DNA from: Sphingomonas naphthae
GTDB lineage: Bacteria; Pseudomonadota; Alphaproteobacteria; Sphingomonadales; Sphingomonadaceae
NCBI RefSeq assembly: GCF_028607085.1
Contig: NZ_CP117411.1
Location: 1,302,001 to 1,366,000, forward strand
Length of the DNA stretch: 64,000 nucleotides
Direction: 5' to 3'
The notes under the pieces were generated by a model that ran no database searches, was not told where the DNA came from, and saw only the letters and a list, made by a program, of their open reading frames with translations. A program made the position numbers and the translations under genes. Below, one piece after another: positions 45,237 through 56,393 of the stretch (position 1 is the stretch's first letter; each line of letters opens with the position of its first letter).

Positions 45237-48200
45237 GCCGCCGCCTCAAGCCGCTGATCGAACTGGAGGGCGCGCAGCGCGACGCCTCCAACCCGAACGA
45301 TCTCGTCTGGTTGTCGGCCTCGGCCGGCACCGGCAAGACGCACGTCCTGACGGCGCGGGTGCTGCGCCTGCTGCTGCGCGGCACGCGGCCGGAAAGCATC
45401 CTGTGCCTCACCTTCACCAAGGCGGGCGCGGCCGAGATGGCCGATCGCGTCCATGCGCGGCTGGCCTATTGGGTGCGGCTCGACGAGAAATTGCTGCGCG
45501 CCGATCTCTATGCGTTGGGGGCGCATAACGATGCCGATGCGATCGCCTTCGCCCGCACGCTTTTCGCCCGCGTGCTGGATGCGCCGGGCGGCGGGCTGAC
45601 GATCCAGACGATCCACGCTTTCTGCCAGACCCTACTGGCGGGCTTTCCGACCGAGGCGGGGCTGGCGCCGGGCTTCAAGCCGCTGGAGGGGCGTGGCGAG
45701 GCGGTGCTGGCGCGGCGGACGCTGGCGGATTTGCTGGAGGGCGCGCAGGGCAGCGGCGACCTGGGGCTGATCGCCGACGTGCAGGCGCTCAGCCGGCGGC
45801 TGGGCGAGGGGCGGGCGGAGGCCTATCTCGTCCGCAGCGCCCGCCTGCCGCGCGAGATGGCGGCGCTGGGGCCGCGACAGGGGATCGAGGCGCGCGTCCG
45901 CACCGCGCTCGACGTGCCGCTGGGCGATGTCGAGGACGCCATCGTCGCGCGGCTGGCCGACGATCGCTTTCCGGTGGAGTGCCTCCGCTGCATGGCCAGG
46001 GCCAATGCGAGCTGGGGCACCAAGACCGGGCTGGACCATGCCGACCTGCTCTCGGCCTTCCTCGGCGCCAGCCCCGCCGCCCGCGCCGATCTGCTGGAGG
46101 ATACGCTTGCGGTCGTGCTGACGGGCAAGGGCGAGCCGCGCAAGGTCTCGGCCAAGCTGGCGGCCTGTGATCCCGATCATGAGGGCAATTGCGCCCGCTT
46201 CGCCGAGGCGGGACTGGAAATCCTCGGGCTTCGCAACCGCGCGGCACTGGCGGCGGTGATCGCGGCGGGTCTGCGCGCGGGCCAAGCCTATGCCCACGCC
46301 TATGCCGATGCCAAGCGCATCGCCGGGGTGGTCGATTTCGACGATCTCATTCGCGGCGCTGTCGAGCTGCTCGGGCGCGAGGGGATCGGCGAATGGGTCC
46401 GCTACAAGCTGGACCGGCGGATCGACCATATCCTCGTCGACGAGGCGCAGGATACCAACGCCGCGCAATGGGCGATCGTGGCGGCGCTGGCGGGGGAGTT
46501 CTTCGTCGAGGAGGCCGATCCGATGCGGCCGATGGCGACCCGCACGATCTTCACCGTGGGTGATTTCAAGCAGGCGATCTTCGGCTTTCAGGGCACCGAT
46601 CCGGTCAATTTCGCCAATGCGCTGCGCCATTTCACGATCGAGGCGGGGCAGAGCGGGCGGGCGGTGAATTTGCTGTCGCTCGATCGCTCGTTCCGCTCGA
46701 CCCCGCCGGTGCTGGCGCTGGTCGATCGGATCATCGGCGACATGGGGCCGGACGCCTTCGGTATCCCGCTGGTCGAGCCGCATCTGTCGGCGCGGTCGGC
46801 ACTGCCGGGGATCGTGAGCCTGTGGAAGCCGATCGTGTCGGGCGCGGTCGAGGCGGAGAGCGAGGATGGCGAGGAAGGGTGGATCGACGACGCCACCCGC
46901 GAACTGGCCGGCCGCATCGCCATTCAGGTGCGCCAGTGGATCGCCGATCGGATGCCGATGCCGGGCAAGGGCCGCCCGATCCGGCCGGAGGATGTGCTGA
47001 TCCTCGTCCGCAAGCGCGGCGCGCTCGCCTCGCTGCTGGTGGCGCGGCTCCATGCCGAGAAGGTGCCGGTGGCGGGCGTCGACCGGTTGCGGCTGGATGC
47101 GCCGCTGGCGGTGAAGGATCTGGTCGCCTCGATCCGCTTCGCGCTCCAGCCGGAGGATGATCTCAATCTGGCGGCGCTGCTGGTGTCGCCCTTGTTCGGG
47201 CTGACGCAGGACGAACTGTACGCCATCGCCTTCCGCCGCCCCGGCAGCCTGTGGGAAGCGGTGCGGGCGCGGGGGGATGCCGCCACGGTCGAGGGGCTGT
47301 CGGCACTGCTGGCGCAGGCGGATCTGGTCGAGCCGTATCGCTTCCTCGAAACCATCCTGTCGGGGCCGCTGGACGGGCGGCGCAAGCTGATGGAGCGGCT
47401 GGGGCCGGAGGCGCGCGATCCGATCGAGGAATTGCTGAGCGTGGCGCTGGGCTTCGAGGGCGAGGCGACGCCGACCCTGCAACGCTTCCTCGACTGGTTC
47501 GATCGCGGCACGGTGGAGGTGGTGCGCGATCCGTCCGCCCCGCTCGATGCGGTGCGGGTGATGACGGTGCATGGGGCGAAAGGGTTGCAGGCGCCGCTGG
47601 TGATCCTGGCCGACGCCACCGCCGATCCCGAGAACAGCCGGCCCGACATGATCGACTGGGCGATGGGCGAGGGTGACCCGATCCCCGTGCCGCGCCCGCG
47701 CAAGGCCGAGATGGCGGAGCAGCTGGCCGAGGCGGCGGCGGCGGCTTCGGCGCGCGAGCGGCAGGAACATTGGCGGCTGCTGTATGTCGCGATGACGCGG
47801 GCGGAGGAGCATCTGGTGATCGCCGGCGCGCTCGGCCCCAAGGCACGCGGCGTGCCGCCGCCCGAAAGCTGGTACGCGCGCGCCGAGGCGGCGCTGGCGG
47901 GGCTGGGCGCCGAGGAGGAGGCCGATGCCCTGTGGGGCGGGGCGCGTCACTATCGCGGCGAGGGCCGGGCAGGGGGTGTCGCCCGCCTGCCGCGTGCGGC
48001 GCGGGAGGTAGCGCCCATCGTCGAGCCCCTGTGGCTGCGCGAGCCCGCACCGCAGGAATCGCGCCCGCCGCGTCCGCTCGCGCCCTCGTCGATCGGCGTG
48101 GACGACGTGACCGATCCGCCGCCCTCCGCCGCGATGATCGCCGCCGCGCGCCGGGGCGAGTTGCTCCACGCCCTGTTCGAGCGGCTGCCGCCGGTCGCGC

Positions 48201-48664
48201 CCGATCTGCGCCGCGCCGCCGCCGATCGCTGGCTGGCGGGGGCGGGGCGGATCGACGATGCGGACGTGCGCGCCGGGCTGGTCGATGCCGCCTGCGCGGT
48301 GATCGCCGATCCGGCCCACGCCCACATCTTCGCGCCCGACGCGCTGGCCGAGGCGCCGATCGCCGCCGTGGTGGGCGGCGAGGTGGTCGCGGGCACGGTC
48401 GATCGGCTGGTGGTGACGCCCGATCGCATCACCCTGATCGATTTCAAGACCGGGCGGCGGGTGCCCGAGACGGCGGAGCGCATCCCGGACTACCACCTGC
48501 GCCAGATGGCGGCCTATGCGGCGGCGCTGGCGGTGATATTCCCCGGCAGGGCGATAGAGGCGGGGCTCCTCTATACATCGGGGCCGAAATTGTTCACCTT
48601 GCCGCCAGAGAGGCTGAAGCAATACTTTCCGCCCAAGGAGCAAATCGATCCGGGTGGCCGTTGA
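45233..48664 (+). CDS. addA: Double-strand break repair helicase AddA
   Basis: UvrD-type helicase and nuclease of AddAB. The 1143-residue protein has the P-loop [12 protein letters not shown] (about 26-37), [17 protein letters not shown], the DEAQD box in [14 protein letters not shown] (about 402), [40 protein letters not shown] and [15 protein letters not shown]. The C-terminal nuclease has [20 protein letters not shown] and [11 protein letters not shown] with [12 protein letters not shown] 45233 forms GTGA with the addB stop; ATG 45212 would extend it by seven residues. Confidence 0.95.
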   Translation: MSRRLKPLIELEGAQRDASNPNDLVWLSASAGTGKTHVLTARVLRLLLRGTRPESILCLTFTKAGAAEMADRVHARLAYWVRLDEKLLRADLYALGAHNDADAIAFARTLFARVLDAPGGGLTIQTIHAFCQTLLAGFPTEAGLAPGFKPLEGRGEAVLARRTLADLLEGAQGSGDLGLIADVQALSRRLGEGRAEAYLVRSARLPREMAALGPRQGIEARVRTALDVPLGDVEDAIVARLADDRFPVECLRCMARANASWGTKTGLDHADLLSAFLGASPAARADLLEDTLAVVLTGKGEPRKVSAKLAACDPDHEGNCARFAEAGLEILGLRNRAALAAVIAAGLRAGQAYAHAYADAKRIAGVVDFDDLIRGAVELLGREGIGEWVRYKLDRRIDHILVDEAQDTNAAQWAIVAALAGEFFVEEADPMRPMATRTIFTVGDFKQAIFGFQGTDPVNFANALRHFTIEAGQSGRAVNLLSLDRSFRSTPPVLALVDRIIGDMGPDAFGIPLVEPHLSARSALPGIVSLWKPIVSGAVEAESEDGEEGWIDDATRELAGRIAIQVRQWIADRMPMPGKGRPIRPEDVLILVRKRGALASLLVARLHAEKVPVAGVDRLRLDAPLAVKDLVASIRFALQPEDDLNLAALLVSPLFGLTQDELYAIAFRRPGSLWEAVRARGDAATVEGLSALLAQADLVEPYRFLETILSGPLDGRRKLMERLGPEARDPIEELLSVALGFEGEATPTLQRFLDWFDRGTVEVVRDPSAPLDAVRVMTVHGAKGLQAPLVILADATADPENSRPDMIDWAMGEGDPIPVPRPRKAEMAEQLAEAAAAASARERQEHWRLLYVAMTRAEEHLVIAGALGPKARGVPPPESWYARAEAALAGLGAEEEADALWGGARHYRGEGRAGGVARLPRAAREVAPIVEPLWLREPAPQESRPPRPLAPSSIGVDDVTDPPPSAAMIAAARRGELLHALFERLPPVAPDLRRAAADRWLAGAGRIDDADVRAGLVDAACAVIADPAHAHIFAPDALAEAPIAAVVGGEVVAGTVDRLVVTPDRITLIDFKTGRRVPETAERIPDYHLRQMAAYAAALAVIFPGRAIEAGLLYTSGPKLFTLPPERLKQYFPPKEQIDPGGR

Positions 48665-48719
48665 GGGGTTGCGATTGCGAACCTACATGGGCTCGCGATA
48701 CGATATGAGGATTGGGGCG

Positions 48720-49043
48720 ATGGCGACGAAGAAGATCACCGACAACAGCTTCCACACCGATGTGATTTCGGCCGATGGGCCGGTGCTGGTGGATTTCTGG
48801 GCGGAATGGTGCGGCCCGTGCCGCATGATCGGCCCGGCGCTGGAAGAGCTTTCCGACGAACTCGGCGAGAAGGTCACCATCACCAAGATCAACATCGACG
48901 AGAATCCGGATGCGCCGGCCAAGTACGGCGTGCGCGGCATCCCGACGATGATCCTGTTCAAGGACGGCCAGCCCGCCGCCACCAAGGTCGGCGCGGCGCC
49001 CAAGGGCCAGTTGAAGAGCTGGATTGAGACGTCGATCGGGTGA
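48720..49043 (+). CDS. trxA: Thioredoxin
   Basis: General cytosolic disulfide reductase of 107 residues. [20 protein letters not shown] carries the WCGPC active site at about residues 30-34, and [15 protein letters not shown] contains the cis-proline. The start is ATG 48720 ([11 protein letters not shown]), with GGGG upstream; the frame is open further but non-homologous. It follows addA by 55 bp and is the last gene of the long series. A family C palindrome lies 11 bases after its stop. Confidence 0.97.
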   Translation: MATKKITDNSFHTDVISADGPVLVDFWAEWCGPCRMIGPALEELSDELGEKVTITKINIDENPDAPAKYGVRGIPTMILFKDGQPAATKVGAAPKGQLKSWIETSIG

Positions 49044-49054
49044 TCGCGCTTTGC

Positions 49055-49138
49055 TCGTCATTGCGAGGCGCGTAGCGGCGAAGCAATCCAGCGGCGCAGC
49101 CGTCGGACTGGATTGCTTCGCTACGTTCGCAATGACGA
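49055..49138. repeat. Intergenic palindromic repeat, family C
   Basis: An 84-bp inverted repeat: TCGTCATTGCGAGGCGCGTA on the left and TACGTTCGCAATGACGA on the right, with inner arms GCGAAGCAATCCAG and CTGGATTGCTTCGC around a GC-rich centre. The GTCATTGCGA/TCGCAATGAC ends are typical of a widespread intergenic palindrome in proteobacteria. Only one copy is in this window. It lies between the convergent trxA and phoR-like genes and could terminate both. Confidence 0.88.
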
Positions 49139-49142
49139 AGAA

Positions 49143-50345
49143 TTAGTGCCCATTGCCGTTCTGCGCCGCCGGTAACGTCACCGTCACCGTCGTGCCCACG
49201 CCCACGATGCTGGCGATCTCCAGCCGGCCGCGATGGCGCTCGACGATATGCTTCACGATCGCCAGCCCCAGGCCGGTGCCGCCCTTGGCGCGGCTGCGGT
49301 GCTGGTCGACCCGATAGAAGCGTTCGGTCAGGCGCGGCAGGTGTTGGGCGGGGATGCCGTCGCCCTCGTCGGCGACGCTCAGCATCAGGCCGTTGGCGTT
49401 GGGGGCCAGGGTGACCCGCACCGCGCCGTCGCTCCGGCCATATTTCAGCGCGTTGCCGATCAGATTGTAGAGCAGTTGCGAAAGCTGCGCGCTGTCGCCG
49501 GTGACGGCGGGAACGGCTTCGTTCACGTCGGTCGAGATACGGTCGCGTGCCTCGCCGGCGGTGCGCAATTCGCCGACGACCTGCGCCAGGATCGCCGACA
49601 GATCGACCGGCTCGGCGGGGACGACGTAGCGATCCGCCTCGATCCGCGACAGCGAGAGCAGATCGTCGATCAACTGGCGCATCCGCCTGGCCTCGCCCGC
49701 CATGATGCCGAGGAAGCGCTGGCGCAGCGCGCGATCGGCGGCGGTGGAATCGTCCTCCAGCGTCTCGATGAAGCCGATCAGCGTGGCCAGCGGCGTGCGC
49801 AGTTCGTGGCTGGCGTTGGCCACGAAATGGGTGCGCATCTTCTCGGCGGCGTGGCTGTAGGATCGATCCTGGAGACGCAGCAGGCGGAAACGCGTGTCGA
49901 TCGGGCTGATCGCCATTTCCCAGCGACGATCGGGATCGCCCAGGCCCGCCAGTTCGACCGGGCCGGTGCTGTCACCCGTGAGGACGGTGGTGGCGGCGGG
50001 ATGGCGGATGGCCAGGCGGGTGAGGGCGCCGTCGATCTTGGCGCCGAGCAATTCGCGCGCGGCGGCGTTGCTGGCGAAGATGCGCGCGCCATCGAGGATG
50101 AGGGTCGGTTCGTCGAGCGCCTCGATCAGCTTGTGATCGGGGCGGGCGCCCTGCGCGTCGGCGGAAAGGCCGCGATCGGGCAGGCGATAGCGGCGCAGGC
50201 CGATGCGCCAGCCGATCCACGCGCCGCCACCGCTGCCCAGAACGAGCGCCAGCCCCCACAGGCCCGCGATCCGCAGGCTGGCGGCCACCGCGATGACCGC
50301 GAGCAACAGGATGACGACGGGATGACGCATAAGGCTGGATATCAT
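49143..50345 (-). CDS. phoR: PhoR-like sensor histidine kinase
   Basis: A 400-residue membrane sensor kinase with an N-terminal hydrophobic hairpin (about 5-50) without a large periplasmic loop, a PAS-like domain (about 70-165), then HisKA with HFVANASHELRTPLATLIGF (catalytic His in SHELR), and the ATPase with LLYNLIGNALKYG, VADEGDGIP and GTGLGLAIVKHIV. This is the PhoR phosphate-starvation layout, but phoB, pst and phoU are not in the window, so the name is by similarity of organisation. ATG 50345 is chosen over TTG 50357. It is convergent with trxA. Confidence 0.8.
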   Translation of the reverse strand: MISSLMRHPVVILLLAVIAVAASLRIAGLWGLALVLGSGGGAWIGWRIGLRRYRLPDRGLSADAQGARPDHKLIEALDEPTLILDGARIFASNAAARELLGAKIDGALTRLAIRHPAATTVLTGDSTGPVELAGLGDPDRRWEMAISPIDTRFRLLRLQDRSYSHAAEKMRTHFVANASHELRTPLATLIGFIETLEDDSTAADRALRQRFLGIMAGEARRMRQLIDDLLSLSRIEADRYVVPAEPVDLSAILAQVVGELRTAGEARDRISTDVNEAVPAVTGDSAQLSQLLYNLIGNALKYGRSDGAVRVTLAPNANGLMLSVADEGDGIPAQHLPRLTERFYRVDQHRSRAKGGTGLGLAIVKHIVERHRGRLEIASIVGVGTTVTVTLPAAQNGNGH

Positions 50346-50647
50346 CCGCGATGGCAAAGAAATGCGACGATCCTGTTACGGCCGATGCGCGGCAGGGGCC
50401 AGCCCCGCCGGGTCCGGGGTGGCATCACGTTCTCGCCAAACCGGTACGATGACGAAATGACCGTCGCGGTGCATCGCAGCAACCACGGATGGCGAAAAAG
50501 CGCGACTTGTGCCGATCGCCACCCCAATTCGGGGGAGAAGCGGGCGATTTCCTCTCGCCGACACGAGAGAAATCAGCGCCTTAGTCATGTCACCGGAATG
50601 AAACTCGACTTGTTCTGCGCCCGCGAAGAGCGTAATCGCCGATACCG
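50346..50647. other. Divergent intergenic region, phoR-like / kdsD
   Basis: About 300 bp without a gene I can support. It should carry the promoters of both flanking genes. The one clear structure is an inverted repeat at 50546-50574 (GATTTCCTCTCG with CGAGAGAAATC, one bulged base, six-base loop), about 75 bp before kdsD, without a T-run. Confidence 0.5.
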
Positions 50648-51748
50648 ATGAAAGACGCTGCATCTTCCTCCGGCGAGCCGCAGCCCGCCGCTCCCGTCGC
50701 GGCGCGCCAGGCGGCGCTGTGGGCGGATGCCGCCAGAGTGGGCCGGCTCACGGCCAGCGGCGGGGCGCTGACCGAACCGCGCGAGATCGCGGCGCGATCG
50801 GCCCTGAACACCGTTCGGGTCGAGGTGGCGGGCTTGACCGCGCTCTATTCGGCGCTGCTGAGCCCGGCGCTGTACGAGGCGTTCGACAAGGCGGTGGCGC
50901 TGATCGCGGCGTCGCGCGGGCGCGTGATCGTGACCGGCATGGGCAAGAGCGGCATCATCGCCCGCAAGATCGCGGCGACGCTCGCCTCGACGGGCACGCC
51001 CTCGCTGTTTCTGCATCCGGCCGAGGCCAGCCATGGCGATCTCGGCATGGTGACGACCGACGATCTGATCGTGGCGCTTTCCTGGTCGGGCGAGACGACC
51101 GAACTGACCGACATCATCACCTACTGCCACCGCTTCGGCGTGCCGCTGATCGTGATGACCGCCAAGCCGCGCAGCGCCGCCGGCCGCGCCGCCGACATCT
51201 GCCTGGCGCTGCCCGCCGCGCAGGAGGCCTGCCCCAACAAGCTGGCGCCGACGACGTCGACGACGGTGCAATTGGTGATGGGCGACGCGCTGGCCGTCGC
51301 GCTGGTCGAGGCGCGGGGCTTCTCGGCGTCGGATTTCCACATCTTCCATCCCGGCGGCAAGCTGGGCTCGCAACTGCTCACGGTCGGCGAGATCATGGGC
51401 ACGGGCGACGAGGTGCCGATCGTCGCCGCCGGCGCGACGATGATGGACGCCACGATCGAGATGAGCCGCAAGCGCTATGGCAGCACGGCGGTGGTGGATG
51501 ACGAGGGCCGCCTGGTCGGCGCCTTCACCGACGGCGACCTGCGCCGCAGCATCGCGACGGGCAATCTGAGCGACCCGATCGTGCAGCACATGACCCGCGC
51601 CCCCAAGTGGATCGCGGCGGACGCGGTGGCATCCGAGGCGCTGCGGGTGATGAACGAGAGCAGCGTGACCCTGCTGTTCGTGTGCGACGGCAACCGGTTG
51701 ACCGGCGTGATCCATCTTCACGATATCCTGCGCGCCGGGGTGGTCTGA
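50648..51748 (+). CDS. kdsD: KpsF/GutQ-type arabinose-5-phosphate isomerase
   Basis: Interconverts ribulose-5-phosphate and arabinose-5-phosphate, the precursor of Kdo-type sugars. An SIS domain (about 75-210) has RVIVTGMGKSGIIARKIAAT, SLFLHPAEASHGDLGMV and ALSWSGETTEL, followed by FHIFHPGGKLG and two CBS domains (about 250-366). The 366-residue length exceeds the usual about 325 because of an Ala/Ser-rich N-terminal extension of about 45 residues. It is next to, and convergent with, the GDP-sugar locus. Sphingomonads typically lack Kdo-containing LPS, so the product's destination is of interest. Confidence 0.9.
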   Translation: MKDAASSSGEPQPAAPVAARQAALWADAARVGRLTASGGALTEPREIAARSALNTVRVEVAGLTALYSALLSPALYEAFDKAVALIAASRGRVIVTGMGKSGIIARKIAATLASTGTPSLFLHPAEASHGDLGMVTTDDLIVALSWSGETTELTDIITYCHRFGVPLIVMTAKPRSAAGRAADICLALPAAQEACPNKLAPTTSTTVQLVMGDALAVALVEARGFSASDFHIFHPGGKLGSQLLTVGEIMGTGDEVPIVAAGATMMDATIEMSRKRYGSTAVVDDEGRLVGAFTDGDLRRSIATGNLSDPIVQHMTRAPKWIAADAVASEALRVMNESSVTLLFVCDGNRLTGVIHLHDILRAGVV

Positions 51749-51907
51749 TCGTCAGCGTCGGCTGATGCCGGGGCGGGTTGAATGCCGGTCGGCGTGGCGA
51801 TCTCGGGGATGGCCAAGGTGCGTTTGAAAACGCGCATTCTTGAATTTTTCGTGTCGGCGAAAGCAAGCAAGATGCGTCGGGCGCACGCCGCCCGACCTCG
51901 CTCTGAA

Positions 51908-51944
51908 TGACCGGCAACCATCCCGCTTGAATAGTTGCCGGTCA
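51908..51944. terminator. Hairpin between convergent kdsD and fcl
   Basis: A perfect 11-bp inverted repeat (TGACCGGCAAC at 51908-51918 with GTTGCCGGTCA at 51934-51944, 15-base loop) in the 231-bp convergent gap. It has no long T-run, so it may work with Rho or as an mRNA-end structure for either gene. I see no gene in the gap. Confidence 0.5.
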
Positions 51945-51979
51945 GCCTTCGGTGAACCTTGCTCCGGGTGATCGAAGAT

Positions 51980-52942
51980 CTAGCTGCGGTCGGCCCCCTC
52001 GCCAGCCAGGAAATTCTGGTAGGCGCCGGCGATCCCCTCCTCGAAGCTGATGCGCGGGCTCCAGCCCATGGCGCGGAGCTTGTCGGCGCTCATCAGCTTT
52101 CGCGGCGTGCCGTCGGGTTTGGACGTGTCCAGTTCGATCCTGCCCGTGAAGCCGACGATACGACAGACCGTCTCCGCCGCCTCGAGGATGGTGACGTCGT
52201 CGCCCGAGCCGACGTTGACATGCTCGAAGTCCGAATAATGCTTCATCAGGAACACGCAGGCATCGGCGCAGTCATTGGCATCGAGAAATTCGCGGCGCGG
52301 CGTGCCGGTGCCCCAGATGGTGATATGATCGGCCCCCGCCAGCTTCGCCTCGTGCGCCTTGCGGATCAGCGCCGGCAGGACATGGCTGGAGTTGAGATTG
52401 TAATTGTCGCCGGGCCCGAAAAGATTGGTGGGCATCGCGCTGATGAAATCGCAGCCATGCTGCTTGCGATAGGCCTGCGCCAGTTTGATGCCGGCGATCT
52501 TGGCGACCGCATACCATTCGTTGGTGGGCTCGAGCGGGCCGGTGAGGAGCGAATCCTCCTGGATCGGCTGGGGCGCGAACTTGGGATAGATGCAGCTCGA
52601 TCCCAGGAACATCAGTTTCTCGACACCCACCTTGTGGGCGGAATCGATGATGTTGGCCTCGATCATGAGGTTTTCATAGAGGAAGGGGGCGGGGAAACTG
52701 TTGTTGGCGACGATGCCGCCAACCTTCGATGCCGCGACGAACACGACATCCGGGCGGTTCGCCTCCATCCACTGCTCGACCTCGGCCTGCCGAACCAGAT
52801 CGGCATCCTGGCGCGATGCGGTGAGGATTTCGCAGCCTTCGCTGGCCAGTCGGCGAACGATCGCCGAACCGACCATGCCACGATCACCGGCAACCCAGAC
52901 GCGCTTGCCGGCGAGGGAATAGATCACGTCAACCTGCGTCAT
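51980..52942 (-). CDS. fcl: GDP-L-fucose synthase
   Basis: 3,5-epimerase and 4-reductase converting GDP-4-keto-6-deoxymannose to GDP-L-fucose. The 320-residue extended SDR has [18 protein letters not shown] near the N-terminus, [23 protein letters not shown], the catalytic YAVAK in [10 protein letters not shown], and [13 protein letters not shown], all typical of Fcl. ATG 52942 (MTQVDVIY) overlaps the end of gmd by 14 bp. It is the last gene of the leftward glycan series, with a hairpin beyond. Confidence 0.95.
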   Translation of the reverse strand: MTQVDVIYSLAGKRVWVAGDRGMVGSAIVRRLASEGCEILTASRQDADLVRQAEVEQWMEANRPDVVFVAASKVGGIVANNSFPAPFLYENLMIEANIIDSAHKVGVEKLMFLGSSCIYPKFAPQPIQEDSLLTGPLEPTNEWYAVAKIAGIKLAQAYRKQHGCDFISAMPTNLFGPGDNYNLNSSHVLPALIRKAHEAKLAGADHITIWGTGTPRREFLDANDCADACVFLMKHYSDFEHVNVGSGDDVTILEAAETVCRIVGFTGRIELDTSKPDGTPRKLMSADKLRAMGWSPRISFEEGIAGAYQNFLAGEGADRS

Positions 52943-54008
52943 TACGCCGCTGCTCCTTCGCAACAATCTTCAGGTCGGCCTGCACCATTTCGGCGCACAG
53001 CGCGTCCCACTTGGTCTCGTGGGTCCAGCCCAGCTTCTCGCGCGCCTTGGTCGGGTCGCCGATCAGCAGGTCCACCTCGGTTGGGCGGAAATAGCGCGGA
53101 TCGACCGCCACCAGCACCTTGCCGGTCGCCTTGCACACGCCCTGCTCGTCGACACCCTCGCCACGCCATTCGAGGTCGATCTCGACCTCCTGGAAGGCGC
53201 GGGTGACGAAGTCGCGGATGATGGTCGTCTCGCCGGTCGCCAGCACATAATCGTCAGGCTCGTCCTGCTGCATCATCAGCCACATGCCGCGAACATATTC
53301 GCGGGCATGGCCCCAGTCGCGCTTGGCGTCGAGATTGCCGAGATACAGGCAATTCTGCATCCCCAGCTTGATCGCGGCGACGGCGCGCGTGATCTTGCGG
53401 GTGACGAAGGTCTCGCCGCGCAGCGGGCTTTCGTGATTGAACAGGATGCCGTTGGAGGCGTGGATGCCATAGGCCTCGCGGTAGTTCACCGTGATCCAAT
53501 AGCCGTACATCTTGGCGGCGGCATAGGGGCTGCGCGGATAGAAGGGCGTCGTCTCGGACTGCGGCACTTCCTGCACAAGACCGTACAGCTCCGAGGTGGA
53601 CGCCTGATAGAAGCGGGTCTTCTTCTCGAGGCCGAGGATGCGGATCGCCTCCAGGATGCGCAGCGTGCCGATGCCGTCGGCGTTGGCGGTATATTCGGGC
53701 GTCTCGAACGAGACCTGCACATGGCTCTGCGCGGCGAGGTTGTAGATCTCGTCGGGCTGGGTCTGCTGGATGATGCGGATCAGATTGGTGGAATCGACCA
53801 GATCGCCATAGTGAAGGAAGAACCGCGCATCCTTTTCGTGCGGATCCTGATAGAGGTTCTCGATCCGGCCGGTGTTGAATGACGAAGAACGCCGCTTAAC
53901 ACCGTGAACGATATAGCCTTTTTCGAGCAGCAGTTCCGCCAGATACGCGCCGTCCTGACCCGTCACGCCCGTGATGAGCGCGACCTTACCGTTCACACTG
54001 CCAACCAT
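52929..54008 (-). CDS. gmd: GDP-mannose 4,6-dehydratase (fucose branch)
   Basis: Dehydrates GDP-D-mannose to GDP-4-keto-6-deoxy-D-mannose. The 359-residue protein has [58 protein letters not shown], the catalytic [12 protein letters not shown] and [20 protein letters not shown], in near-textbook long-form Gmd order. ATG 54008 (MVGSVNGK) is chosen. It overlaps fcl by 14 bp, so its product is passed to GDP-L-fucose. A spacer of about 145 bp separates it from the rmd-like gene and could hold its own promoter. Confidence 0.96.
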   Translation of the reverse strand: MVGSVNGKVALITGVTGQDGAYLAELLLEKGYIVHGVKRRSSSFNTGRIENLYQDPHEKDARFFLHYGDLVDSTNLIRIIQQTQPDEIYNLAAQSHVQVSFETPEYTANADGIGTLRILEAIRILGLEKKTRFYQASTSELYGLVQEVPQSETTPFYPRSPYAAAKMYGYWITVNYREAYGIHASNGILFNHESPLRGETFVTRKITRAVAAIKLGMQNCLYLGNLDAKRDWGHAREYVRGMWLMMQQDEPDDYVLATGETTIIRDFVTRAFQEVEIDLEWRGEGVDEQGVCKATGKVLVAVDPRYFRPTEVDLLIGDPTKAREKLGWTHETKWDALCAEMVQADLKIVAKEQRRNDAG

Positions 54009-54154
54009 GCGACGCTGCCCCCAAATGCGTAACCGCAGCTCTTGGCATAACCACAACAACTTCGTCGCGCTACTGGCAAGTTGGCGCGAAACTACCGATT
54101 TTATGTGTCGTCGGACAGGGCAGAGGGTGACCGCCCACGCGCCGTTGTGGGGCG

Positions 54155-55141
54155 CTACAAGCGATCCCGCGCGAGTGTCCGCTGCTCGTCAAGAATGTCG
54201 AGAAGCGTCTCCTCGACCGAATGGTCGGGGTTCCAGCCTGATACGGCCCGGAACCGGGAGGCATCGACGCATGCGGCGGAAATCTCCGCCTCGCGAAACA
54301 GTTGCTTGTCCACTTCGACCGAAGTCGGCACCGAGGCGAGCTTTTGCAGGCCACCCAGCATCGACGCCAGCGAGCGCGGCGTTCCGGACGCGACGTTGAA
54401 CGTCTCCCGCCGGGCCAGATCGCCCGAAATCGTCGCCAGCCGGCAATAGGCCGTCACGACATCGCGCACGTCCATGAAATCCCGCTCGGCGATGAGATTG
54501 CCGACGCGGATCGTGGCGGCGCTTCCGGTCGCTTCGGCGGCGGCGATCTGTGCGGCGAAGGAGGGCAGGGCGAAGCGCCGATCCTGGCCCGGCCCGATGT
54601 GGTTGGTCGGCCGCACCACGATCAACTGTGCATCATCCGACAGGGCGGACGACAGCAACTGTTCCGCGCACAGCTTGGATTTGCCATAGGTCGATCGCGG
54701 TTCGGGCGCGCTGCTTTCGGACACCGCACCGTTCAGAAAAGCCGATCCATAAACTTCCGCGCTGCTGGCGAAGATCAGCGTGGCCGCAGGGGCGTGCTCG
54801 TTGATGGACAATGCCAGTTCGAGCGATCCGACGGTATTGATCTGCCATGCGCGGCGTTCGGCCGAGGCAGCCGTCGCCACCGAAGCCTCCCCGGCCAGGT
54901 GGAAGACGAGCGACGGTTTCACATGGGCCACGGCCGCATCGATCGATCGGGCATCCGACAGATCGAGGCTGACCCGCTCGATGCCGCACCCATCCCCGGC
55001 CGGCGGCGTGCGATCCGCGCACACCAGCCGCGCGCCGGGCGCCATCTGGCGCAATTGCGCAGCCAGATAACGCCCGACGAACCCCGACGCGCCGATCAGC
55101 AGGATCGTCGCGAAGACCCTGTCTTCGGCATGCGTGGACAT
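54155..55141 (-). CDS. rmd: NAD-dependent epimerase/reductase, Rmd-like
   Basis: A 328-residue extended SDR with [17 protein letters not shown] (about 13-29), [23 protein letters not shown], the catalytic YGKSK (in [11 protein letters not shown]) and [11 protein letters not shown]. Its place 12 bases after a Gmd-type dehydratase suggests GDP-4-keto-6-deoxy-mannose 4-reductase, giving GDP-D-rhamnose, as in Rmd. Other 4-ketoreductases or a 4-epimerase cannot be ruled out on sequence alone. ATG 55141 follows GGAA. Confidence 0.8.
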   Translation of the reverse strand: MSTHAEDRVFATILLIGASGFVGRYLAAQLRQMAPGARLVCADRTPPAGDGCGIERVSLDLSDARSIDAAVAHVKPSLVFHLAGEASVATAASAERRAWQINTVGSLELALSINEHAPAATLIFASSAEVYGSAFLNGAVSESSAPEPRSTYGKSKLCAEQLLSSALSDDAQLIVVRPTNHIGPGQDRRFALPSFAAQIAAAEATGSAATIRVGNLIAERDFMDVRDVVTAYCRLATISGDLARRETFNVASGTPRSLASMLGGLQKLASVPTSVEVDKQLFREAEISAACVDASRFRAVSGWNPDHSVEETLLDILDEQRTLARDRL

Positions 55142-55153
55142 GCGGAGTTCCGG

Positions 55154-56191
<1,038 letters not shown>

Positions 56192-56306
56192 TTACGGAAT
56201 TCAACGCTGACGCATGAGGAGATGGATTGCGCCACCGGGGGCAGGGTGCTCAGCGACAGGCGGCCATAATCCCGCTCGAAAGAATGCGATCATGGCCGAC
56301 ACCGCC

Positions 56307-56320
56307 TTTCGCTAGCGAAA
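56307..56320. promoter_or_regulatory. Perfect 14-bp palindrome upstream of the second gmd
   Basis: TTTCGCTAGCGAAA is perfectly self-complementary and lies in the 241-bp spacer between the methyltransferase stop and the gmd start, about 155 bp before the latter. It could be an operator or promoter element; nothing else recognisable lies in this spacer. Confidence 0.35.
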
Positions 56321-56393
56321 ATATCGCCGAATGCAATCGGGTTTGGCGGTGCAGCATTGTCCTCATTACCATACTCGAGACGCCGCGCCGTCG

